Below, piece after piece: positions 26,705 through 35,368 of a stretch of DNA of 64,000 nt. Both the position numbers and the translations under genes were made by a program. Origin of the DNA: JAGDZR01 sp049115695 (GTDB taxonomy: Bacteria; Bacteroidota; Bacteroidia; Cytophagales; Cyclobacteriaceae); contig JAGDZR010000006.1 of assembly GCA_049115695.1 (NCBI GenBank), forward strand, positions 523,887 to 587,886, read 5' to 3'. The stretch's first letter is position 1, and every line of letters begins with the position of its first letter. A model generated the notes under the pieces. The model worked only from the letters and a program-made list of their open reading frames with translations, did no database searches and had not been told where the DNA came from.

Positions 26705-29302
26705 TTATTGAATCTCATTCAATAACTGTTCCAAACTGTATTCATCCTTAATTAAAACTTCTCTTGCCTTACTTCCTTCGAATGGCCCAACAATACCGGC
26801 AGCTTCCAATTGATCGATAATTCTACCCGCTCTATTATAACCCAACTTCATTTTCCTTTGAATCAAAGATGTACTTCCCTGTTGGTGAACAACAATCATG
26901 CGAGCAGCATCTTCAAAAAGGGCATCCCGATCAGCAAGATCTACCTCACCAACAGTGCTCTCCTCCGCCGAGAACTCTGGGAGCTGGTACGCTTCATCAT
27001 AGCCTCTTTGTTCACCGATGAAATCACAAATATTTTCAACCTCTGGCGTATCGACAAAAGCGCATTGTAGTCGAATCATTTCGCTTCCCATGGACAAAAG
27101 CATGTCACCCTGACCAATCAATTGCTCGGCTCCTCCCGCATCAAGAATGGTTCTTGAATCTACTTTAGATGTCACACGGAAAGAGAGTCTCGCAGGAAAG
27201 TTGGCTTTAATGATTCCCGTAATCACATTTACCGATGGACGTTGAGTCGCCACAATCAAATGAATTCCAATGGCTCTCGCCAATTGAGCCAGCCTCGCAA
27301 TTGGTGTCTCAACCTCCTTGCCAGCAGTCATCATCAAATCGGCCAACTCATCAATAACCAATACGATATAAGGCAAGTATCTGTGTCCTTTTTTTGGATT
27401 CAGTCTACGATTAACAAATTTCTTATTGTATTCTTTGAGATTCCTGCATTGGGCATCTTTCAATAAGTCATATCGCGTGTCCATCTCAATGCATAGCGAA
27501 TTCAGCGTATTCACTACTTTGCTTGTATCGGTAATGATAGACTCTTCGCTATCTGGCAGTCTGGCTAGAAAATGGCGCTCGATTTTATTGAAAAGTGTGA
27601 GTTCCACTTTCTTAGGATCCACCAGTACAAATTTGATTTGCGATGGGTGCTTTTTGTAAAGCAATGAAGCTAAAATCACATTCAAACCAACAGACTTTCC
27701 TTGTCCAGTTGCTCCCGCCATCAACAGGTGAGGCATCTTGGCTAAATCGGTCACAAATACTTCGTTAGAGATCGTCTTTCCTAACACCACAGGTAAGTCT
27801 TTATCAGACTTCATGAACTTCTCGGTAGTGATGACCGATTTGGCATCTACCATCTCACGGTTCTTATTCGGAACCTCAATACCAATCGTCCCTTTACCGG
27901 GTATTGGCGCAATGATTCGTATGCCTAGTGCGGCCAGACTCAATGCTATGTCATCTTCAAGGTTCTTGATTTTAGATATCTTGACTCCCGCTTCAGGTAC
28001 AATCTCATATAGCGTAACCGTTGGCCCGATTGTCGCTTTGATACTGCTAATTCCTATCTTGAAATTGATAAGTGTCTCTACGATTTTGTCTTTGTTGGCT
28101 GACAATTCTTCCTTGCTCACCTTAACATCTCTGGGAGGATAATCAATCAGAAGATCTGGTCCTGGATATTGATATCTTGGCAAGTCGAGCGTTGGGTCAT
28201 AATTTTCAACCTGATCAGTATGCACCTCTGTTTCCTGTGCCTTCTCCACCTTCATTTCAAGGTCTTCAGCAAGTACTCGCTTCCTTGGTTCGGGCTTATC
28301 AAAACTAAGGTCCAGCGTATCCAATGAATCTAGCTTATCCAACTTGGTGAAATCAGGTTCCTTTGGTGCTGGTGCGTCTGATGTTTCAACTTCTAAATCC
28401 AGTGTTGAATCAGTTGCCTTATTTTTAGCCTGATCACCTAAGATCCACTCATCGTCATCTTCTTCTTCCTCATCCAACTCTTCAGAGCTCTCTTCTACAC
28501 CTGTTTCAATTTCTTCAAATAAGTCCTCTTCCTCAACTTCTTGCTTTACCTTTTCGATCACAGAGTTGAGGTCACTATTGACCAACAAAGGGGAGGATTC
28601 CTCTTCCTCATGCTCTTCTTCATCCTCATCCATCTCATCTTTCAAACCAAATCGCCCCAACAGCGCATCCAACTTCAGGTCGAACATCCCAATTCCTGGC
28701 ATACTGGTGACATTGAAGAAGTACATGTTGAAAATCAGAAACAAGAAAATAATGAACAGGGTGGTCCCCCAGCCCATCAGACTGTCAAGCACTATCGCCA
28801 ACTCAAAACCAATTCCTCCACTTAAAAAGCCCCATTCACTTACTTCATCGGTATTGATAACAATATACCCCATGAAAAGGCTTGTCCAAATCAGATAAAA
28901 AACAACAAATGAAAAAGATTTACGAACCGATAGCAACCATCTCCCGCTGAGTATACCTTGCCCTAAATTGTATAGAAATGGGGGAATTAGTAATGCTGTG
29001 ATGCCAAACCAGTTGAATATAAAATAATGAGCTGTGATAGCTCCAAACAGACCAAACCAGTTATTTACTTCCTGACCCGACGATTTGACATCAGTCCTGG
29101 TAAATGCCTCAACAACACTCTGATCCGATTTACCTTCAAATAGATAGGAAAGAAATGAAATCAACAGGAAAACCGCCACCAAAATGAAAGCCAATCCAAC
29201 GGCATACTTGAATTTCTCATCAGTGAAAAAGGTAGATCGTATTTTAAAGTTTCCCTTTTCGTTCTTTTTTGGAACTGATTTCTTATAGGTGTTTTTGGCC
29301 AT
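26705..29302 (-). CDS. ftsK: DNA translocase FtsK/SpoIIIE
   Basis: An 865-residue DNA pump that clears chromosome ends from the division site and activates XerCD at dif. Four membrane helices lie in the first 200 residues, then a very acidic linker (about 215-350, Glu/Asp-rich), the alpha/beta ATPase with Walker A GATGQGKS at 530-537 and Walker B YIVLVIDELAD, and a C-terminal winged helix (gamma, about 800-860, with KLGYNRAGRIIDQLEAAG) that reads orientation sequences. All parts expected are present. It has its own promoter (29316-29345) and is followed by the LolA gene. xerD lies two genes upstream. Confidence 0.96.
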   Translation of the reverse strand: MAKNTYKKSVPKKNEKGNFKIRSTFFTDEKFKYAVGLAFILVAVFLLISFLSYLFEGKSDQSVVEAFTRTDVKSSGQEVNNWFGLFGAITAHYFIFNWFGITALLIPPFLYNLGQGILSGRWLLSVRKSFSFVVFYLIWTSLFMGYIVINTDEVSEWGFLSGGIGFELAIVLDSLMGWGTTLFIIFLFLIFNMYFFNVTSMPGIGMFDLKLDALLGRFGLKDEMDEDEEEHEEEESSPLLVNSDLNSVIEKVKQEVEEEDLFEEIETGVEESSEELDEEEEDDDEWILGDQAKNKATDSTLDLEVETSDAPAPKEPDFTKLDKLDSLDTLDLSFDKPEPRKRVLAEDLEMKVEKAQETEVHTDQVENYDPTLDLPRYQYPGPDLLIDYPPRDVKVSKEELSANKDKIVETLINFKIGISSIKATIGPTVTLYEIVPEAGVKISKIKNLEDDIALSLAALGIRIIAPIPGKGTIGIEVPNKNREMVDAKSVITTEKFMKSDKDLPVVLGKTISNEVFVTDLAKMPHLLMAGATGQGKSVGLNVILASLLYKKHPSQIKFVLVDPKKVELTLFNKIERHFLARLPDSEESIITDTSKVVNTLNSLCIEMDTRYDLLKDAQCRNLKEYNKKFVNRRLNPKKGHRYLPYIVLVIDELADLMMTAGKEVETPIARLAQLARAIGIHLIVATQRPSVNVITGIIKANFPARLSFRVTSKVDSRTILDAGGAEQLIGQGDMLLSMGSEMIRLQCAFVDTPEVENICDFIGEQRGYDEAYQLPEFSAEESTVGEVDLADRDALFEDAARMIVVHQQGSTSLIQRKMKLGYNRAGRIIDQLEAAGIVGPFEGSKAREVLIKDEYSLEQLLNEIQ

Positions 29303-29315
29303 GCGTATTGATCTG

Positions 29316-29345
29316 CAAAAATACTGAGATTATGTAGTTCGTCAA
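29316..29345 (-). promoter_or_regulatory. Bacteroidota-type promoter for ftsK
   Basis: On the minus strand TTG (29343-29345) is followed after 19 bases by TATTTTTG (29316-29323), a full TAnnTTTG match. The ftsK ATG is 13 bases beyond, so the leader would be under ten bases. Confidence 0.65.
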
Positions 29346-29346
29346 G

Positions 29347-30369
29347 TTATTTCAATAATGCCTTATTGATCCGCTTGATAAGTCCTGGTCCTTCGAAGAT
29401 AAAACCAGAGTAGATTTGTAACAGGTTTGCCCCTGCATTTATTTTTTCAAGGGCTGATTTTTCATCAACAATTCCGCCTACCCCGATAATGGGTATTTCC
29501 GAATTTTTATTTCTTAAGTAAGCAATTACTTCTGTAGATCGTTTTGTTAAAGGTGCTCCACTCAACCCACCAGCTCCTATTTCCTCAATTCTCATTGGAT
29601 CGGTGCTTAATCCATCTCTGGATATAGTTGTATTCGTTGCAATTAGGCCATCGAGCTTAGTACTATCCGCAATTTCCAATATATCGTCCAATTGTTCATT
29701 CGTAAGGTCTGGGGCAATTTTGAGCAAAATTGGCTTTGGGGTTTCCTGATTATCGTTTCTTTTTTTCAAAGTAGAGATCAATTCCATCAGTGGCTCCTTG
29801 TCCTGCAAGGCTCGCAGATCAGGTGTATTGGGAGAGCTTACATTGACAACAAAATAATCTACATATGGAAACAATGCCTCATAGCATTTTAAATAATCGC
29901 TTGTCGCTTCCTCATTAGGGGTGATTTTGTTCTTCCCAATATTTCCACCAACGATTAGGTTTCCAGGTCTTTTCTTAAGTCTTTCGACAGCATTGTCCAC
30001 ACCGTCATTATTAAACCCCATCCGGTTAATGACTGCTCCATCTTCAACCAATCTAAAAAGCCTGGGTTTCGGATTGCCTGGTTGCGCCTTTGGAGTAAGT
30101 GTGCCAATCTCTATAAAACCAAATCCAAAGGATTGAAAATCATGGATAAATTCTGCATTCTTATCAAAACCTGCAGCAAGTCCTACTGGATTTGGAAAAG
30201 TTAATCCGAATAATTGTCGCTCCAAAGCTTTGTCTTTTACAACAAACACAGCTTGCAAAATTGATTTCATCCCCGGCACTTTTAGCATCACGCTCAGCAT
30301 GCTGGTTGTAAAATGATGGGCCTTCTCGGCCGACATGAAAAAGAGAAACTGTTTAATAATGCTGTACAT
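29347..30369 (-). CDS. pyrD: Dihydroorotate dehydrogenase, quinone-dependent (class 2)
   Basis: A 340-residue FMN enzyme that oxidises dihydroorotate to orotate at the membrane, passing electrons to quinone. The N-terminal helical extension typical of class 2 (about 1-45) is present; NPVGLAAGFDKNAE, the catalytic Ser loop NVSSPNTPDLRALQ and the FMN phosphate loops (IIGVGGI, QIYSGFIFEGP) are intact. It starts 4 bases after the xerD stop and is probably co-transcribed with it. Confidence 0.96.
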   Translation of the reverse strand: MYSIIKQFLFFMSAEKAHHFTTSMLSVMLKVPGMKSILQAVFVVKDKALERQLFGLTFPNPVGLAAGFDKNAEFIHDFQSFGFGFIEIGTLTPKAQPGNPKPRLFRLVEDGAVINRMGFNNDGVDNAVERLKKRPGNLIVGGNIGKNKITPNEEATSDYLKCYEALFPYVDYFVVNVSSPNTPDLRALQDKEPLMELISTLKKRNDNQETPKPILLKIAPDLTNEQLDDILEIADSTKLDGLIATNTTISRDGLSTDPMRIEEIGAGGLSGAPLTKRSTEVIAYLRNKNSEIPIIGVGGIVDEKSALEKINAGANLLQIYSGFIFEGPGLIKRINKALLK

Positions 30370-30373
30370 ATCC

Positions 30374-31279
30374 TTAACTCCTGGGATGAAATTCCTGGAT
30401 CACCTGCCTGAGGTAATCTCTATCTAAATGCGTATAAACTTCTGTTGTGGTAATCGACTCGTGCCCAAGCATCTCCTGAACAACTCTCAAGTCAGCGCCT
30501 CCTTCGATGAGGTGAGTAGCGAATGAATGCCTGAACGTATGAGGGCTAATGTTCTTGTTCAATTCTGCTTTGATTGCCAAGTCCTTGATCATATTGAAAA
30601 CTGAAATGCGCGACAATCTGGTTCCGAGTCTATTCAAAAACAAGAAATCCTCGTGCCCTTGTTTTATCTTTTGTTTGACATCATTGCGCACCTCGTCTTT
30701 ATAGATTTTAATAAACTTCAGAGCAGAACGCCCAATTGGCACCAATCTTTCCTTACTTCCCTTACCAATAATCCGTAAGAATCCGATATCCTCATGAATA
30801 TTACTGATTCTAAGCTCAACCAATTCTGAAACACGCAAACCAGAACTATACATTACTTCAATCATCGCCCTGTTCCTGTGCCCTTCCGGCTTACTCATAT
30901 CTATCACCGACATCAGTTGGTCGATTTCATTGACACTCAGTACGTCTGGTAGTTTTCTTCCTAGTTTTGGTGTTTCAAGCAGCTCTGAAGGATCCATACT
31001 AATCACTTCTTCGTATAGCAAAAACTTAAAGAATGATTTTAGCCCTGAGATCATTCTGGCCTGTGAGTAAGGAGACATACCTAGTTCGGCAATAAACTCA
31101 ACAAAATCAATTAGATCTGACTGCTCAACCCTTAGCGGACTTTTGTCTATTTCACGCAAATCCAAAAACTGTCGAAGTTTCACCACATCATGCACATAGG
31201 CCTCAACAGAATTAGAAGCTAACGATCGCTCGATCTTTAAGTAATGTCCATATTGCTTAATGTAAATGTCCCAACTCAC
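30374..31279 (-). CDS. xerD: Tyrosine recombinase XerD
   Basis: A 301-residue recombinase. The N-terminal SAM-like domain (about 1-85) precedes a catalytic domain with Arg149 in SSGLRVSEL, the Lys in GKGSKERLVPI, HTFRHSFATHL (His247, Arg250), GHESITTTEVY (His273, Tyr282). It should resolve chromosome dimers with XerC at dif, activated by FtsK encoded just downstream. I start it at GTG 31279 (beginning V/M-SWDIYIKQ) because homologues begin here and because a TTG three codons earlier falls inside the -7 promoter element. It diverges from aroQ. Confidence 0.93.
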   Translation of the reverse strand: MSWDIYIKQYGHYLKIERSLASNSVEAYVHDVVKLRQFLDLREIDKSPLRVEQSDLIDFVEFIAELGMSPYSQARMISGLKSFFKFLLYEEVISMDPSELLETPKLGRKLPDVLSVNEIDQLMSVIDMSKPEGHRNRAMIEVMYSSGLRVSELVELRISNIHEDIGFLRIIGKGSKERLVPIGRSALKFIKIYKDEVRNDVKQKIKQGHEDFLFLNRLGTRLSRISVFNMIKDLAIKAELNKNISPHTFRHSFATHLIEGGADLRVVQEMLGHESITTTEVYTHLDRDYLRQVIQEFHPRS

Positions 31280-31285
31280 TGGACG

Positions 31286-31293
31286 CAAAAGTA
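31286..31293 (-). promoter_or_regulatory. -7 element TACTTTTG overlapping the region just before xerD
   Basis: A full TAnnTTTG match on the minus strand, ending 6 bases before the GTG start of xerD. If used, the transcript would begin at about the start codon and be leaderless. No strong -33 TTTG. Confidence 0.5.
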
Positions 31294-31356
31294 GATAAGT
31301 AGTGTTGGGAAATCTCGTAACATCTGGACTTATTAAGTTTGTAAATATCTAAACCG

Positions 31357-31365
31357 TAATCTTTG
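31357..31365 (+). promoter_or_regulatory. Near-consensus -7 element just before aroQ
   Basis: TAATCTTTG (TA plus three bases plus TTTG; one base longer than the usual spacing) ends 4 bases before the aroQ ATG, with a TTTG about 16 bases upstream. As with xerD, transcription would start at the initiation codon. Confidence 0.35.
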
Positions 31366-31369
31366 CACA

Positions 31370-31789
31370 ATGAAAATTGCAATCATCAATGGACCGAACC
31401 TGAATCTCCTTGGAAAAAGGGAAGTCAGCATTTATGGCAAACAGGATTTTGAATCTTTTTATCAGCAACTACGGGAAGAATTTCCAGATCATGAAATATC
31501 ATATTTCCAATCCAATAGTGAAGGTGCTATTGTTGATCAGATTCACAATGTAGGTTTTGATTTCGATGGAATTGTGCTCAATCCTGCAGCATATACTCAT
31601 ACATCGGTAGCCATTCCAGACGCCATTTCCGGTGTTACTGCTGATGTTGTTGAAGTACACATCAGCAACGTGTTCAAAAGAGAAGAATTTAGATCACATA
31701 GTTATGTCAGTCCTGTGAGTTTGGGCATTATTTCGGGTCTGGGGTTGGATGGATATAGATTGGCCATTCAACACCTAATTAATCGATGA
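31370..31789 (+). CDS. aroQ: Type II 3-dehydroquinate dehydratase
   Basis: A 139-residue enzyme of the shikimate pathway, making 3-dehydroshikimate. The hallmark opening NGPNLNLLGKRE (Asn, Arg) leads to catalytic Tyr22 in VSIYGK, with NPAAYTHTSVAIPDAI and the His in EVHISNVFKREEFR completing the active site. Length fits the dodecameric type II family. Its stop overlaps the next ATG (ATGA), so the aminotransferase is translationally coupled. Confidence 0.96.
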   Translation: MKIAIINGPNLNLLGKREVSIYGKQDFESFYQQLREEFPDHEISYFQSNSEGAIVDQIHNVGFDFDGIVLNPAAYTHTSVAIPDAISGVTADVVEVHISNVFKREEFRSHSYVSPVSLGIISGLGLDGYRLAIQHLINR

Positions 31790-32841
31790 GTTTAATCTCA
31801 TTTTATCCAGGTCCTTCAAGGATCAACTCTCAAGTTCCCCGGTTTATTGAGGAAGCTTACGAGCAGGGTATTCTATCAATGAATCATCGATCAGATGAGT
31901 TCATGAACCTTATGTCCTCTACCAAAAAATCGTTGAGTGACAAACTAAATATTCCTTCGGACTACCAAATTGTATTCGTTAGTTCGGCGACTGAGTGCTG
32001 GGAAGTATTCGCACAATCCTGTACTCAGGGAACCAGTCAACATCTATACAATGGAGCATTTGGTGAAAAATGGGCAAAAGTAGCCGAATCAATAGGTCGA
32101 AATACTATTCGTACGCAGTTTGATCTAAATGAAACAATACCATACAATACAATATCGGCTGATGCTGAATGGATTTGTCTTACACATTGCGAAACCTCAA
32201 ACGGTAGTTACATTGACGACAATACCCTTCGAAAAGTCCATGAGCAGGCTGCCGAAACGCTGATTGCTGTTGACGCCACTGCTACAATGGGTGGACTCAA
32301 TATTGATTTTCGTCTAGCAGACTACTGGTTTGCCTCAGTCCAAAAGTGTTTTGGCTTGCCCGCTGGTTTGGCCGTTTTGATAGTGTCTGATCGAGCTGTA
32401 AAAAAAGCAACAGCAATTGGCGAAATGAATCATTACAACAGCTTGTTAAACATGTTGGCGCATTCTGGAAACAATCAGACACACTACACGCCCAATGCAC
32501 TCAACATATTCCTTTTGTTCAAGACTTTGAGTAAATCAAAAGGTATTGAAAAAATTGAGGAGAAATTACGGGAGCGAATGAACCGCTATGAGCTACTAAT
32601 TGCACAACATTCGAACATTAAATGGCTACTTGATAATCCAGCTCTCCGATCCCCAACCGTGCTTGCTATTACGCATCATGCCGTCGATGACCTCAAACTC
32701 GCTGCAAAACAGAATGGATTGGTATTAGGCAATGGATATGGCCAATGGAAGCACAATTCCTTCCGCATTGCCAACTATCCCAGTATTAAGAAAAAGGAAA
32801 TTGATCGACTGGAAACCTTTCTGATGTCCTTTAAGTCCTAA
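31786..32841 (+). CDS. Class V aminotransferase, SerC-like
   Basis: A 351-residue PLP enzyme. FYPGPSRI at the start, SMNHRSDEFM, SSATECWEVFAQS and the PLP Lys187 in ASVQKCFGLPAGLAV are shared with phosphoserine aminotransferases, so serine synthesis is the best guess; relatives also act on alanine-glyoxylate. No serA or serB neighbours are in the window. It is coupled to aroQ by a 4-base overlap and converges with the TPR protein gene, overlapping it by 4 bases. Confidence 0.85.
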   Translation: MSLISFYPGPSRINSQVPRFIEEAYEQGILSMNHRSDEFMNLMSSTKKSLSDKLNIPSDYQIVFVSSATECWEVFAQSCTQGTSQHLYNGAFGEKWAKVAESIGRNTIRTQFDLNETIPYNTISADAEWICLTHCETSNGSYIDDNTLRKVHEQAAETLIAVDATATMGGLNIDFRLADYWFASVQKCFGLPAGLAVLIVSDRAVKKATAIGEMNHYNSLLNMLAHSGNNQTHYTPNALNIFLLFKTLSKSKGIEKIEEKLRERMNRYELLIAQHSNIKWLLDNPALRSPTVLAITHHAVDDLKLAAKQNGLVLGNGYGQWKHNSFRIANYPSIKKKEIDRLETFLMSFKS

Positions 32842-34148
32842 TCCCTGGTCGCAAGGCTTACCGTCTCGTTGATCCAACATTCGACAATTATCTTGTCACC
32901 TGCTTCATAGTTCTCATTAAAAATTTCCTCCTTTGATGGAAATTGTTCCTTGCATGCCAACATTTGTTCTGAATTACCAGCCTTCTGATACATATTGTAT
33001 GCCGCAATGAATAACGAACGATCCTTGGTGATGCTTTCCTTTCCAGCGCAAGATTCAGATGAAGTGAAGTAAAGATTACCAATAATATTATACCCCGACA
33101 TATCTCCGGGCTTTACTGCTATTGCCTCTTTGGCGAAGGATCTTGCTTCAATTTTTGCCCCCTTTTGAGAATTGGCCTTTGCCAGAGCTATGAGTGATTC
33201 ATAGGTATCTTCTATCTCCTCACTCAAATCCCGGGCCTGCTGAAAGTATTTTATCGCTTCGTCGAGCTCCCCTTCTGTAAGCTTTCGATTTCCTAACAAA
33301 TACGCCAAATCATAAGTTGGTTCATCGACAAATATCAGCTCTGCTGCCTGAACAAAATATGGCTCACCTGAACACTTAGCTTTTAGTGAATATGAAAAAA
33401 TCTTTTTCGCCATTTTAAGATCATCTGGATATTTAGTCAGTTTTGGTACTAAAGACTCGGAAATATACTCACAGCTCAAAAGGTCCGGAATCGAGCTCAA
33501 CAATGCATCAATCCTATCCATCTCTTTTTGCAAAGAAGATGCTTCCGGTTGATTGTTTTCCATCTTGTAATCAATGATATTGGAGAGTCTTGTATGGATT
33601 TCCAATACCATTTCAGCCGTCATGGAATCTTTATCACGCTGATGGTAATATTTAGCCAGCGTCATATAGGGTGAAAGATTGAATGTTGAAAGGTCTACCC
33701 CAGCTTCCTGGTAGGCAGCCTCATACAGTTCGGTTAGCAGCTGATACTTGGCAGGCTTGTTATAGTACATCTTGAATGCCGCAAAGGCCTTTCGGTCTAG
33801 CACATTACCTTTTTCTCCAAAGTAATCGATTCGCCAATCGTGTATTAAGAGCAATGTGTCTTGTAATCCTGATACTCGACTTTCGTCAACATTGGATTTC
33901 AGTAAATTCTCAATGGATTTAACCCCATCTATGTAGATAGACTTATTGAGGTTTGGGTTGTTTTTATAGAGCCATTTCAATGCCTGAAACGAGTCATCCC
34001 AATTCTCGAGTCCCATTGATACTTTATAAAAAGCTTGCTTTTCTTTCGCCATCACATCCAATTCCGGATCTGAGGGCCAATTCCATCCAGGTTGAGCTGC
34101 AACGGAAAAAGCAAAAAACATAATCACCAGATATAATAGTCGCTTCAT
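32838..34148 (-). CDS. Secreted TPR-like protein of unknown function
   Basis: A 436-residue protein with a signal peptide (MKRLLYLVIM to SVAAQ). The rest is helical, with tetratricopeptide-like pairs clearest at about residues 270-350 (KLTEGELDEAIKYFQQARDL, ALAKANSQKGAKIEARSFAK). Cys residues in a C-terminal part (SSESCAGKES, ACKEQFPS) could form disulfides outside the cytoplasm. Likely a periplasmic scaffold; no partner is evident. It diverges from marC and has a -7 element at 34175-34182. Confidence 0.8.
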   Translation of the reverse strand: MKRLLYLVIMFFAFSVAAQPGWNWPSDPELDVMAKEKQAFYKVSMGLENWDDSFQALKWLYKNNPNLNKSIYIDGVKSIENLLKSNVDESRVSGLQDTLLLIHDWRIDYFGEKGNVLDRKAFAAFKMYYNKPAKYQLLTELYEAAYQEAGVDLSTFNLSPYMTLAKYYHQRDKDSMTAEMVLEIHTRLSNIIDYKMENNQPEASSLQKEMDRIDALLSSIPDLLSCEYISESLVPKLTKYPDDLKMAKKIFSYSLKAKCSGEPYFVQAAELIFVDEPTYDLAYLLGNRKLTEGELDEAIKYFQQARDLSEEIEDTYESLIALAKANSQKGAKIEARSFAKEAIAVKPGDMSGYNIIGNLYFTSSESCAGKESITKDRSLFIAAYNMYQKAGNSEQMLACKEQFPSKEEIFNENYEAGDKIIVECWINETVSLATRD

Positions 34149-34174
34149 AGCGTATCGTTTTGTCCTATTTGTTC

Positions 34175-34182
34175 CAAATATA
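34175..34182 (-). promoter_or_regulatory. -7 element TATATTTG for the secreted TPR protein
   Basis: Full TAnnTTTG match on the minus strand, 27 bases before the ATG, with a TTG about 16 bases upstream. Together with the plus-strand element at 34206-34213 it makes the 87-bp gap a divergent promoter region. Confidence 0.5.
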
Positions 34183-34205
34183 ATTTTAATGACTAACGCA
34201 AGAAT

Positions 34206-34213
34206 TAGCTTTG
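34206..34213 (+). promoter_or_regulatory. -7 element TAGCTTTG for marC
   Basis: Full TAnnTTTG match, 22 bases before the ATG of marC. No -33 TTTG at the usual distance. Confidence 0.5.
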
Positions 34214-34235
34214 TGTTAATTAATTGTTCAATAGT

Positions 34236-34811
34236 ATGCTGAATTTTAAGGAGATTTTATCGGTTTCCCTCATTCTTTTCTCCGTTATTGACATTTTGGG
34301 AAGCATTCCAGTCATTATTAACCTGAGAAAAAAATTTGGCCATGTCAAATCCGAGAAGGCCACAATCGTTTCTGGAGCCATCATGGTTATTTTCCTTTTT
34401 TTAGGTCAAAGCATTCTCACACTTTTTGGTTTGGATATCAGTTCATTTGCCATTGCAGGGGCTTTGGTTATGTTTTTAATCGGAATGGAAATGGTACTTG
34501 GCATGCAGTTTTTCAAAGAAGATCCAGCAGACACTGGTTCATCTACCTCAATTGTCCCAATCGCATTTCCTCTGATTGCCGGTGCTGGAACGATGACCAC
34601 TTTGCTTTCACTTAAAGCGGAATATCAAACTGCCAATATTCTGATAGGTATTGTAATCAATTTGATCTTTGTGTACTTGGTGCTAAAAACCAGCGGATGG
34701 CTGGAGAAGAAAATTGGCAATGCTGGGTTCAATGTATTGAGAAAAGTTTTTGGCATCATTTTACTTTCGATATCGATCAAAATGTTTAAAAATCACTGGA
34801 TAATCACATGA
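34236..34811 (+). CDS. MarC-family integral membrane protein
   Basis: A 191-residue membrane protein with six hydrophobic helices, of the MarC family (DUF204-like); characteristic parts are LFSVIDILGSIPVI near the N-terminus and IAFPLIAGAGTMTTL in the middle. Despite the family name, members have no proven antibiotic efflux role. The ATG is preferred to a TTG four codons earlier. The stop overlaps the rnhA start (ATGA), so the two genes are coupled. Confidence 0.9.
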   Translation: MLNFKEILSVSLILFSVIDILGSIPVIINLRKKFGHVKSEKATIVSGAIMVIFLFLGQSILTLFGLDISSFAIAGALVMFLIGMEMVLGMQFFKEDPADTGSSTSIVPIAFPLIAGAGTMTTLLSLKAEYQTANILIGIVINLIFVYLVLKTSGWLEKKIGNAGFNVLRKVFGIILLSISIKMFKNHWIIT

Positions 34812-35263
34812 TAACAATTTATACTGATGGAGCTGCCAAAGGAAATCCAGGGAATGGAGGATATGGTGCTATTCTTGACTTTAAAGGCAAGCGGAAGGAG
34901 CTCTCTGAAGGTTATCGAATGACAACCAACAATCGAATGGAATTGCTTGCTGTGATTGTAGCCCTGGAAGCCATTAAAAAGGATGGATGGCAGGTAAAAG
35001 TTGTATCCGATTCTAAGTACGTCGTTGATGCCGTTGAAAAAGGTTGGCTTACCAACTGGGTCAAGAAGGGATTCAAAGGCAAGAAAAATCGCGATCTATG
35101 GGAACGCTATCTGCAGGTAGCAAAAAAGCATAATGTAAGCTTCAAGTGGATCAAAGGGCATGCCGGACATCCTGAGAATGAGCGCTGTGACGAACTGGCT
35201 GTGCAAGCAGCCGAAGGTAGCGGCCTATTAATTGACAAAGAGTACGAGAATACGATAGAATAG
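34808..35263 (+). CDS. rnhA: Ribonuclease HI
   Basis: A 151-residue nuclease cutting RNA in RNA-DNA hybrids. The metal-binding acids are Asp7 (IYTDGAAKGNPG), Glu45 (NNRMELLAV), Asp68 (VVSDSKYV) and Asp128 (NERCDELAV), with the basic handle KKGFKGKKNRDLW and the family GHAGH loop. Coupled to marC by a 4-base overlap. Followed by a hairpin and the heptanucleotide array. Confidence 0.96.
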   Translation: MITIYTDGAAKGNPGNGGYGAILDFKGKRKELSEGYRMTTNNRMELLAVIVALEAIKKDGWQVKVVSDSKYVVDAVEKGWLTNWVKKGFKGKKNRDLWERYLQVAKKHNVSFKWIKGHAGHPENERCDELAVQAAEGSGLLIDKEYENTIE

Positions 35264-35268
35264 TCGCA

Positions 35269-35301
35269 AGTACAAAGAAGATAGCCCTTGTACTTTGTAC
35301 T
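35269..35301. repeat. 9-bp perfect inverted repeat after rnhA
   Basis: Arms 35269-35277 and 35293-35301 (AGTACAAAG and its complement) are separated by 15 bases. The right arm is built from units of the adjacent heptanucleotide array, so the left arm is effectively an inverted copy of it. It may act as a weak terminator for rnhA, although no T tract follows. Confidence 0.6.
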
Positions 35302-35363
35302 AGATACTTAACACATAGTACTAGATACTTAATACCTAATACCTAATACTTAGTACTAGATAC
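35287..35363. repeat. Degenerate tandem array with a strict 7-base period
   Basis: Eleven consecutive 7-base units, every one ending in AC and most in TAC: CTTGTAC, TTTGTAC, TAGATAC, TTAACAC, ATAGTAC, TAGATAC, TTAATAC, CTAATAC, CTAATAC, TTAGTAC, TAGATAC. The period holds for 77 bases without a slip. It fills the gap between the convergent rnhA and CHAT genes. It has no coding potential that I can see and no spacer structure. Function unknown; it resembles the short tandem heptamers found dispersed in some genomes. Confidence 0.85.
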
Positions 35364-35368
35364 TAAAG

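Noticed and set aside
26705..29302. Conjugation-type DNA pump
   Set aside because: N-terminal four-helix part and C-terminal orientation-reading winged helix identify cell-division FtsK; no conjugation genes nearby.
30374..31279. Phage or integron integrase marking a mobile element
   Set aside because: All features and length fit housekeeping XerD, it sits with pyrD and near ftsK, and there are no attachment repeats or phage genes.
32838..34148. SusD-like lipoprotein
   Set aside because: It is helical with TPR-like repeats and a signal peptide, but lacks a lipobox Cys and is not beside a SusC-type receptor.
35287..35363. CRISPR array at the tandem repeat
   Set aside because: Units are 7 bases with no spacers; repeats of CRISPR arrays are much longer and separated by unique sequence.
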